Positions 1-4,800 of a stretch of 6,736 bases of DNA are shown one piece after another (position 1 is the first letter of the stretch; every line of letters starts with the position of its first letter). The stretch lies in contig JBMOIB010000148.1 in the NCBI GenBank assembly GCA_049317545.1, positions 1-6,736 on the forward strand, read 5' to 3'. The translations under genes were made by a program, and so were the position numbers. The notes under the pieces are model-generated. The model saw only the letters and a list, made by a program, of their open reading frames with translations, was not told the DNA's origin and did no database searches. The stretch comes from REEB506 sp049317545 (GTDB taxonomy: Bacteria > Pseudomonadota > Alphaproteobacteria > Caulobacterales > Aquidulcibacteraceae).

Positions 1-402
1 ACCGGCGGCGCGAGCGCGCGCATCGCGCCGTTCGCCGACGCGCGCGACCTTGGCGGGTTGTTGCAGCGCGCGGGGTTCGCGCTGCCGGTGTGCGATGGCG
101 ACGCGGTCAACGTGCGCTACCGCGCGCCAACCCAGATCATCGCCGATCTGCGCGCCATGGGCGAAACCGCCGCGCTCTCCGATCGCGCGCCGCCGCTGAC
201 GCGCGCCATCTGGGCGCACGCCATGGCGATCTATCAGGCTCGATTTCCCGCCGGCGACGATCGCGTCCGGGCGACGTTTGAAATACTCACCATGACCGGC
301 TGGGCCCCGCACGAAAGCCAGCAAAAGCCGCTGCGGCCGGGCTCGGCGCAGACGCGGCTCGCCGACGCGCTCGGCGTTGCGGAGCGCAAGCTCGAACGCT
401 AG
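1..402 (+). CDS. SAM-dependent methyltransferase, NDUFAF5/BioC-like, C-terminal part (5' truncated)
   Basis: The frame is open from base 1 and ends at TAG 400-402, giving 133 residues; the N-terminal Rossmann fold with the SAM-binding glycine motif lies outside the window. Recognition rests on the C-terminal tail: a segment rich in 'DLGGLLQRAGF' character, an FPAGDDRVRATFEI stretch, then the conserved GWAPHESQQKPLRPGSA block at residues 100-116. Alphaproteobacterial class I methyltransferases related to the mitochondrial complex I assembly factor NDUFAF5 end this way; the human protein hydroxylates an arginine of a complex I subunit. The bacterial substrate is not known from this sequence and is not inferred. 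A biotin-pathway BioC role is less likely, because the GW-P--SQ-K tail is typical of the NDUFAF5 branch. The gene converges on the GNAT gene, sharing the last four bases, CTAG. Its start and its upstream neighbours cannot be seen. Confidence 0.85.
   Translation, partial: TGGASARIAPFADARDLGGLLQRAGFALPVCDGDAVNVRYRAPTQIIADLRAMGETAALSDRAPPLTRAIWAHAMAIYQARFPAGDDRVRATFEILTMTGWAPHESQQKPLRPGSAQTRLADALGVAERKLER
399..402. other. Shared palindromic stop CTAG of two convergent genes
   Basis: Read on the plus strand, TAG at 400-402 ends the methyltransferase; read on the minus strand, TAG at 401-399 ends the GNAT gene. The two coding regions therefore overlap tail to tail by four bases. There is no intergenic space, and I see no GC hairpin with a T-run on either side, so neither transcript has an obvious intrinsic terminator here. 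Confidence 0.9.
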
Positions 403-1007
403 CGGGCCGGACGGAGCATGGTCCAGAAGCGCGGCCCGTTCGGCGCACAGCGCAGTTCGGCGCGCACTTCGAAGCCATGCCTCTCATAAAGGCGCACATT
501 GGCCTCGGTCGCCGTCTCCAGGTAGGCCGGCAGGCGCGCCGCATCGACGTCCGCCAGCGTGCGCTTCAGGATCACAGAGCCGAGGCCTTGTCCCTGCCGC
601 TCGGGCCGAACGCCGAGAAACACCAAATGGGCGTGCGGTTCGCTGGGATGGTGCGCAGTCAGGACTGCGCCAAGATCAAGCGCGCGCCGGAGCCCGGTAA
701 AGCCTGCGATCGACAACAGGCGCGGCATAACCAGTAGCGTGGCGAGCGGCGATAGGTCGAACGCCGTCGCGCCCGGCGGCGTCCAGATCGCGGCGGCGTC
801 ATTCCCGACAAGCCAGAACTCTGCTTTCGGATGAATGCCGCCGTTCACGGCGTGCTCGAAGAAGCCGCGGCGCGCGCGCTCCTTGGCCGCGCCCTGCTTC
901 AGCCACCAGTTCAAAAGCGGCTCGTCGCCGAATGCCGAAGTCAGCACGTCGACCAGAACCGGGCCTTCGCTGGAGAGAGCGCGCTGCGCTTGCGGCGGCG
1001 CCGTCAC
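399..1007 (-). CDS. GNAT family N-acetyltransferase
   Basis: A 202-residue GCN5-related acetyltransferase, predicted to transfer an acetyl group from acetyl-CoA to an amine; the substrate cannot be told from the sequence. The acetyl-CoA pyrophosphate-binding motif is RQGQGLG at residues 137-143, preceded by the beta-strand HLVFLGV (127-133) and followed by the expected helix. A later LETATEANVRLYERHGFEV segment (163-181) is the typical motif-B region, with Tyr174 in the position often used as general acid. The N-terminal half is less conserved and includes an SAFGDEPLLNWW stretch (24-35) seen in many single-domain GNATs. I chose GTG at 1007 because it sits in the GTGA overlap with the coq7 stop. 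The frame stays open upstream to 1304, but that part lies inside coq7 and reads as arginine-rich shadow sequence. It is the last gene of the minus-strand unit, and coupling to coq7 translation is likely. Confidence 0.88.
   Translation of the reverse strand: MTAPPQAQRALSSEGPVLVDVLTSAFGDEPLLNWWLKQGAAKERARRGFFEHAVNGGIHPKAEFWLVGNDAAAIWTPPGATAFDLSPLATLLVMPRLLSIAGFTGLRRALDLGAVLTAHHPSEPHAHLVFLGVRPERQGQGLGSVILKRTLADVDAARLPAYLETATEANVRLYERHGFEVRAELRCAPNGPRFWTMLRPAR
1004..1007 (-). other. GTGA stop/start overlap of coq7 and the GNAT gene
   Basis: On the minus strand the coq7 reading frame ends AAG-TTG-TGA and the GNAT frame starts GTG-ACG, so the bases GTGA belong to both. Upstream there is only a weak purine stretch (AGCGAAAAG) and no good Shine-Dalgarno. 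That fits ribosome re-initiation after coq7 more than independent initiation. Confidence 0.8.
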
Positions 1008-1564
1008 AACTTTTCGCTGATCCGAATCGCGGCGCGGCAGCCGAACTTGATGATCGCCGACATCACCCTGTAACCCGGCGCATCGGCCGCGCCCTCGGCG
1101 AGCGCGGTGTCCTTGTGGTGCAATTCGTCGGCGCGGAATTGCTCCACCGTCGCCTTGAGGTCGGGGTCCAGGTCGTCGAGCGCCCGGGCCTGTTCGGCGT
1201 AGTGCTTTTCGATGACGTCCTCGACGGCCGCGGTGCAGGCGTGCGCGGCTTTCTCGCCCATCAGCGCCGTCGCGGCTCCGAGCGTGAACCCCGCTATGCG
1301 CCAAAGCGGCGCAAAGATCGTCGGACGCACGCCGCGCTCCACCAGCAACCGATCGAAGGTTTCGAGGTGGGTCTGTTCGCCGGCCTCCATGTCCGCCAAC
1401 AGGCCGGAGATGTGGGCTTTCGAAGGCGCCATATCGAAGACGGCGCGCTGGCCGCGGTAAATCTGCACGGCGCCGAACTCTCCGGCATGATCGACGCGGA
1501 GGATTTCGGCCAAGCGACGCTCTCTTGCGGCGTCGCCGGGAAACGGAACGGCTGCACTAGTCAT
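1004..1564 (-). CDS. coq7: Demethoxyubiquinone hydroxylase, COQ7-type di-iron monooxygenase
   Basis: A 186-residue protein, about the usual size for bacterial COQ7. The family hydroxylates 2-octaprenyl-3-methyl-6-methoxy-1,4-benzoquinol (demethoxyubiquinone) at C5, the penultimate step of ubiquinone synthesis, at the inner membrane. The carboxylate-bridged di-iron ligands are all visible: Glu29 in RVDHAGEFGA, Glu63 and His66 in GEQTH, Glu115 in AAVEDVIEKHY, and Glu147 and His150 in RADELHHKD. The C-terminus (IIKFGCRAAIRISEKL) matches the usual COQ7 ending. I chose ATG at 1564 because it precedes the conserved region by the normal distance. The frame is open to 1801, but the extension lies inside dsbB and is proline/arginine-rich. 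The start overlaps the dsbB 3' end by 8 nt, with only a weak GGGG ahead of it. Enteric bacteria use the unrelated flavoprotein UbiF for this step, so the COQ7 type fits an alphaproteobacterium. Confidence 0.96.
   Translation of the reverse strand: MTSAAVPFPGDAARERRLAEILRVDHAGEFGAVQIYRGQRAVFDMAPSKAHISGLLADMEAGEQTHLETFDRLLVERGVRPTIFAPLWRIAGFTLGAATALMGEKAAHACTAAVEDVIEKHYAEQARALDDLDPDLKATVEQFRADELHHKDTALAEGAADAPGYRVMSAIIKFGCRAAIRISEKL
1557..1564 (-). other. 8-nt overlap of the dsbB end with the coq7 start
   Basis: On the minus strand the coq7 ATG (1564-1562) lies within the last codons of dsbB (Asn-Asp-stop, TAG at 1559-1557), in a different frame. The coq7 start has no strong Shine-Dalgarno. 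The overlap therefore suggests co-transcription and translational coupling of the two genes. Confidence 0.8.
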
Positions 1565-2087
1565 TGCGAAAACCCCGATCGAGCGCCGTGATAGCGAAAC
1601 TTGCGCCCGCCATCGCCAAGGATGCAAGGCCGTTCCAACCGGCCATTGAAATGCCGAACAGGCTCCAGGCGACGTCTTCACACCGGACGACCTTGCGCGC
1701 CTGCCCAAGGGCCTCCGCGATGCTCGCCGCCGAAATGTCGCCCAGGCCGCCGCCGGCGCAGGCTGCGGGCCCGGGCCACCATTTGAACTCGACGCCGACA
1801 TGGTAGCCAGCCCACCCGGCCGCGACCAGGAAGGCTGCGCCCAGCAGCCCCGCGCCGATCCGGCGCGTCATCGGCGTGCGCCAGACGAAACCGGCGATGA
1901 TCGCGGCAATCGCGATCCCGACGACCGCCCAATGCGCCTCGCGCTGCCGCAAGCAGAGGATGCAGGGGGCCAAGCCTGCGAACGTCTGGAACGCGTGTGC
2001 GCCGGCCAGCAAGGCGCCCGACGCCAGTCCAGCCGCCCATGGCCATCGCGCCGCCCAGGTTTCGATGTGCATGCCGGCCAACCTCAT
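1557..2087 (-). CDS. dsbB: Disulfide bond formation protein B (DsbB-like thiol:quinone oxidoreductase)
   Basis: A 176-residue inner-membrane protein with about four hydrophobic segments (roughly 17-38, 53-68, 78-98, 147-169). DsbB passes electrons from periplasmic DsbA to ubiquinone or menaquinone. The two redox pairs of the family are present: Cys42 and Cys45 in APCILCLRQR, where the nearby arginine is the quinone-side residue, and Cys110/Cys136 in the periplasmic loop between the third and fourth segments (PAACAGG and VVRCED). WSLFGISMAGWN (141-152) matches the conserved start of the last helix. The start is ambiguous. ATG 2087 has only TAGG ahead of it, whereas the in-frame ATG at 2072 (M6) has GAGG nine bases upstream and would give 171 residues; both leave the first helix intact. 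The gene is 54 nt downstream of the exoD-like gene and overlaps coq7. DsbI-type paralogues share this architecture. Confidence 0.92.
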   Translation of the reverse strand: MRLAGMHIETWAARWPWAAGLASGALLAGAHAFQTFAGLAPCILCLRQREAHWAVVGIAIAAIIAGFVWRTPMTRRIGAGLLGAAFLVAAGWAGYHVGVEFKWWPGPAACAGGGLGDISAASIAEALGQARKVVRCEDVAWSLFGISMAGWNGLASLAMAGASFAITALDRGFRND

Positions 2088-2141
2088 CAGCTTAAACCTA
2101 GCGCCCGCAGAGCCTTAGATGATGCGGCCCGGCGTCGCGGT
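2088..2141 (-). other. 54-nt gap between exoD-like gene and dsbB, no terminator seen
   Basis: The spacer between the exoD-like stop (TAG 2144-2142) and the dsbB start holds no GC-rich hairpin followed by a T-run and no recognisable promoter hexamers. Read-through from exoD into dsbB is plausible, but a separate weak promoter here cannot be excluded. Confidence 0.4.
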
Positions 2142-2801
2142 CTAGGGGGAAGCGCCGAGCAGGTCCACGACCCATGGGGCATGGCGTTGCGCGAATTCGA
2201 TCGCCGCGCCGAAGCCCAGGAGGATCGCAATCGGCAGCCCGAACACCAGGCCGGCCCAGGCGAGCGCGATGGCCGATCCGAGCAGGGCGAGCAGGCCGTC
2301 GCGTTGGAGCACCGCCACGGACAGTAGCGCCAACGCGATCGACGGCACGGTATTGGTGAACGGCAGGACGATGCACAAAGTCGCGAGGATCATCATCAAC
2401 GCCGCGACCCGCTCGCCGACGCCGGTCGCAAAGATCTTCAAGCGCGGCTTGGCGATCCGCTCGAGCCAGGCCAGGCGCTTTTCGGCGAAGGCGGCCATGC
2501 CGTCGAGCCAGCCTTTGGGAATGCGTCGCCGGCTCAGACCGGCGGGCAGCCAGGGCTCGGTTCGCCCGAGCAGCAACTGCCCGGCGAACAGTATGATCGG
2601 CAGGCCGAGGATCTGCGGCGGCCCATAGAGGCCAGGGATCAGGCAGGGAATGGACATCAGCAGGATGGCGAGACCGAACGCGCGCTCGTCGAGCCGATCA
2701 AGGAGATCGCCGACGGCCAGCCCATCCGGCCCGGCCTCGTCCGCCAGTCGGCGGGCGACCGCGATAAAGCCTATGGAAGGATCGTCGGCGTGAGCGCTCA
2801 T
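2142..2801 (-). CDS. exoD: ExoD family membrane protein (exopolysaccharide synthesis, ExoD)
   Basis: A 219-residue integral membrane protein of the ExoD family, named for Sinorhizobium meliloti ExoD, which affects exopolysaccharide production and alkaline tolerance; its biochemical activity is not established. A soluble N-terminal region (1-40) ends in the conserved DRLDERAFGLAILL boundary. Hydrophobic segments follow at about 42-58, 62-79, 133-149 and 152-201. Family hallmarks are the SIPCLIPG turn (50-57), the LPFTNTVPSIALALLS stretch (146-161) and LQRDGLLALLG (165-175). The middle portion (85-131) is basic and amphipathic, probably cytoplasmic. ATG 2801 gives an N-terminus close to the conserved part. 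A GTG at 2849 would add 16 residues without family-like sequence, although AGGAAAGG nearby keeps it possible; neither start has a well-placed Shine-Dalgarno. It is the first gene of the minus-strand unit and is divergent from the ABC ATPase gene. The gene symbol is a family-level assignment. Confidence 0.88.
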   Translation of the reverse strand: MSAHADDPSIGFIAVARRLADEAGPDGLAVGDLLDRLDERAFGLAILLMSIPCLIPGLYGPPQILGLPIILFAGQLLLGRTEPWLPAGLSRRRIPKGWLDGMAAFAEKRLAWLERIAKPRLKIFATGVGERVAALMMILATLCIVLPFTNTVPSIALALLSVAVLQRDGLLALLGSAIALAWAGLVFGLPIAILLGFGAAIEFAQRHAPWVVDLLGASP

Positions 2802-2863
2802 TGGCGCCGAATAGCTCAATTTGCTCGCCGCCGTAACCTTTCCTCGCACCGACGTGATCGATG

Positions 2864-2909
2864 CGGGGCCTGTCAGGAGCGCCCCGACCCAAAGCCCGGA
2901 TGGACAGGC
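2864..2909 (+). repeat. Two overlapping, mutually exclusive inverted repeats
   Basis: CGGGGC at 2864-2869 pairs perfectly with GCCCCG at 2881-2886 (6-bp stem, 11-nt loop). GCCTGTC at 2868-2874 pairs perfectly with GACAGGC at 2903-2909 (7-bp stem, 28-nt spacer). Because both use bases 2868-2869 they cannot fully form at the same time. There is no T-run after either, so they are not intrinsic terminators. They could be a protein-binding site or leader structure, or chance in GC-rich DNA. Confidence 0.35.
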
Positions 2910-2914
2910 GCCGC

Positions 2915-2935
2915 CGCCGCGTTAAGGTCGCGGCG
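2915..2935 (+). promoter_or_regulatory. Hairpin with the Shine-Dalgarno in its loop, just before the ABC start
   Basis: CGCCGCG (2915-2921) is perfectly complementary to CGCGGCG (2929-2935). The 7-nt loop TTAAGGT contains AAGG (2924-2927), the only Shine-Dalgarno-like sequence ahead of ATG 2937, at a spacing of nine bases. The stem ends one base before the start codon. An alternative pairing of GCGCCGC (2908-2914) with GCGGCGC (2930-2936) would place the whole ribosome-binding site in a larger loop. Pairing is seen directly; any regulatory effect is inference. Confidence 0.4.
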
Positions 2936-2936
2936 C

Positions 2937-4766
2937 ATGACCGCTCCCGTCCTCGAAATCAACGACCTCCGCGTCACGTTCGCCACTCCAGACGGCGCCA
3001 TCGAAGCCGTGAAGGGCGTGTCGCTCACGATCGGTCGCGGCGAATGCCTCGGCGTGGTCGGGGAATCGGGCTCGGGCAAGAGCCAGACCTTCATGGCGGC
3101 GTTCGGCCTTTTGCAGCAGAACGGACGCGCAACCGGCTCGGTCAAGCTCGCCGGCCAGGAGATCCTGGGTGCGCCCCGCAACACGCTCGATGCGATCCGC
3201 GGCCGCAAGGTGGCGATGGTGTTCCAGGACCCGCTGACCGCGCTCACCCCGCACATGACGATCGCGGCCCAGATGGGCGAAGTGCTCGCCCATCATTTCG
3301 GCGAACGCGGCGAGACGGCTCTGCGCAAATGTGTGGACTGGTTGGAACGGGTGCGCATTCCCGAGGCCCAGCGCCGCCTCAAGCAGTTTCCGCACGAATT
3401 GTCCGGCGGCATGCGCCAGCGCGTCATGCTCGCCATGGCGATGATGGGCGGCCCCGATCTCCTGATCGCCGACGAGCCGACCACGGCGCTCGACGCCACG
3501 GTGCAGGCCCAGGTGCTCGACCTTATGGAGGATCTCCAGAAGGAGACGGGCGCTGCGGTCGCGCTCATCACCCACGACATGGGCGTCGTCGCCCGCATGT
3601 CGCAGCGCCTGGCCGTCATGCGCCGCGGCGAAGTCGTGGAAACCGGGACGACGGACGATCTCTTCGCCCAGCCGCGCGACGCCTACACGCGCATGCTGCT
3701 GGATTCCGTCCCGCGGATCGATGGCGCGCTGCGGCCCGGCCACGCGCCGCGCGCGCCCGCGCCGAAGGCCGACGTCGCGCCATTGCTCGAGGTCGCCGAC
3801 CTGAAGGTTCAATTTCCGGTCGAAATCGGCGGCGGCCTGTTTCCCAAAACCAAGGCGCTGCGCGCCGTCGACGGCGTGAGCTTCGATCTGCGGCCCGGCG
3901 AGACGCTCGGCATCGTCGGCGAATCCGGATGCGGCAAGTCCACGTTGGCGCGCGCCGTTCTGCAATTGACGCCCGCCAAGGCCGGCGGCGTGAGCTTCCT
4001 CGGGCGTGGATTGACGAGCCACGACGCCGCGAGCCTGCGCGCCGCGCGCCGCGATCTGCAGATCGTCTTCCAGGACCCGCTCGCGAGCCTGGATCCGCGC
4101 ATGAGCGTCGGCGCCTCGATCGCCGAGCCGCTCACCACCTTCGAGCCGCATCTCAATCGCGACGCCCGCGAGGCCCGCATCCGCGAGATGATGGCCCAGA
4201 CCGGCCTCGATCCGGCGCTCATCAATCGCTACCCGCATGAATTGTCCGGCGGGCAAAACCAGCGCGTCGGGATCGCCCGCGCGATGATCCTCAAGCCGAA
4301 GCTGATCGTGTGCGACGAGGCGGTTTCCGCACTGGACGTCTCGATCCAGGCGCAGATCGTGCAGCTGCTGATCGACCTGCAGAAGCGCTTCGGCCTAGCG
4401 ATGATGTTCATCAGCCACGACCTCGCCGTCGTGCGCGAACTCAGTCATCGCGTGATGGTGCTTTATCTCGGGCGGATCGTGGAGACGGCCGCCACTGAGC
4501 TCCTGTTCGCCGACCCCCGTCATCCCTACACGAAGGCGCTGCTCGCCGCCGCGCCGGCGCCGGATCCGCGTCAGGCGCGCAACCGGCCGCGCGTTCGCCT
4601 GACCGGCGACCTGCCCTCGCCGCTCGACGCGCGCGCCGGCCTCCGGTTCCTCAAGTCGAAGCTGATCGACGATCCGAATGCGGAGCAATACCGACCGCAG
4701 CTGGTCGAAGTTGCGCCGGGCCACCTCGTCGCCGAGTTTGATCCGCCGGCCGCGGCTGCGGCGTAG
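2937..4766 (+). CDS. Fused double ATP-binding protein of a dipeptide/oligopeptide-type ABC importer
   Basis: A 609-residue cytoplasmic ATPase with two complete nucleotide-binding domains in one chain, the OppD-OppF fusion layout also seen in YejF and GsiA. It should power uptake of peptides or a related solute through permeases not encoded here. NBD1: Walker A GESGSGKS 42-49, Q-loop Gln97, signature LSGGM 155-159, Walker B LLIADE 175-180, H-loop His213. NBD2: Walker A GESGCGKS 328-335, Gln379, LSGGQ 436-440, LIVCDE 456-461, His494. A proline/alanine-rich linker (about 263-282) joins them. The tail has the family HPYTKALL (529-536) and TGDLPSPL (556-563), but the cysteines normally found in the GCRF--RCP motif are replaced (GLRFLKSKL). 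ATG 2937 was chosen because the first domain begins at once and AAGG lies nine bases upstream; the frame is open to 2790, but the extension overlaps exoD. The S9 peptidase gene follows after 34 nt. Confidence 0.95.
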   Translation: MTAPVLEINDLRVTFATPDGAIEAVKGVSLTIGRGECLGVVGESGSGKSQTFMAAFGLLQQNGRATGSVKLAGQEILGAPRNTLDAIRGRKVAMVFQDPLTALTPHMTIAAQMGEVLAHHFGERGETALRKCVDWLERVRIPEAQRRLKQFPHELSGGMRQRVMLAMAMMGGPDLLIADEPTTALDATVQAQVLDLMEDLQKETGAAVALITHDMGVVARMSQRLAVMRRGEVVETGTTDDLFAQPRDAYTRMLLDSVPRIDGALRPGHAPRAPAPKADVAPLLEVADLKVQFPVEIGGGLFPKTKALRAVDGVSFDLRPGETLGIVGESGCGKSTLARAVLQLTPAKAGGVSFLGRGLTSHDAASLRAARRDLQIVFQDPLASLDPRMSVGASIAEPLTTFEPHLNRDAREARIREMMAQTGLDPALINRYPHELSGGQNQRVGIARAMILKPKLIVCDEAVSALDVSIQAQIVQLLIDLQKRFGLAMMFISHDLAVVRELSHRVMVLYLGRIVETAATELLFADPRHPYTKALLAAAPAPDPRQARNRPRVRLTGDLPSPLDARAGLRFLKSKLIDDPNAEQYRPQLVEVAPGHLVAEFDPPAAAAA

Positions 4767-4789
4767 CCACCTCCCTCTGCAGGAAACTC

Positions 4790-4794
4790 AGGAG
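4790..4794 (+). promoter_or_regulatory. Strong ribosome binding site of the S9 peptidase
   Basis: AGGAG lies six bases before ATG 4801, with a second AGGAAA at 4781-4786. It fixes the peptidase start and is the best Shine-Dalgarno in the window. It lies in the 34-nt gap after the ABC stop, where I see no terminator or promoter, so the two genes are probably co-transcribed. Confidence 0.8.
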
Positions 4795-4800
4795 CCTTCC

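Larger units (their letters stand above)
2802..2936. promoter_or_regulatory. Divergent intergenic region, expected to hold promoters for both operons
   Basis: These 135 bp are the only substantial non-coding stretch and separate two divergent transcription units, so both promoters should be here by position. I could not find convincing -35/-10 hexamers on either strand. The right half, from 2863, contains several GC inverted repeats on the ABC-gene side, listed separately. The left half is relatively AT-richer (around 2810-2845). No known operator or riboswitch was recognised. Confidence 0.5.

Noticed and set aside
1008..1304. N-terminal extension of the GNAT gene to 1304
   Set aside because: The 99 extra codons are an arginine-rich shadow of coq7; the GTG in the GTGA overlap is the sensible start.
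932..1591. A 219-codon plus-strand frame opposite coq7
   Set aside because: No domain; coq7 on the other strand has all six di-iron ligands.
1565..1801. N-terminal extension of coq7 to 1801
   Set aside because: The extra 79 codons lie inside dsbB, are Pro/Arg/Ser-rich and do not resemble COQ7; ATG 1564 gives the normal family length.
2802..2850. Sigma-70-like promoter hexamers for exoD on the minus strand (TTACGG, 17 nt, TATTCG)
   Set aside because: The spacing fits but only two of six -35 bases match the consensus and the -10 match is weak; not enough to call.
2864..2886. The CGGGGC/GCCCCG hairpin as an intrinsic terminator
   Set aside because: No T-run follows on either strand, and it lies between divergent starts where no gene ends.
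2790..2936. N-terminal extension of the ABC ATPase to 2790
   Set aside because: It would overlap the exoD-like start and add 49 Arg-rich residues before the first ATPase strand; ATG 2937 has AAGG nine bases upstream.
2861..4240. A 459-codon plus-strand frame overlapping the ABC ATPase
   Set aside because: Extremely arginine-rich out-of-frame reading of the ATPase gene; a GC-composition shadow.
2922..4256. A 444-codon minus-strand open frame opposite the ABC ATPase
   Set aside because: Low-complexity His/Arg/Ala-rich translation without motifs; the plus-strand frame holds all Walker, signature and H-loop motifs.
3040..4420. Internal similarity of the two halves of the ABC gene as a recent tandem duplication
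   Set aside because: The halves are diverged NBDs of OppD and OppF type (LSGGM and LSGGQ; EPTTALD and EAVSALD), the ordinary architecture of this fused family, not a recent DNA repeat.
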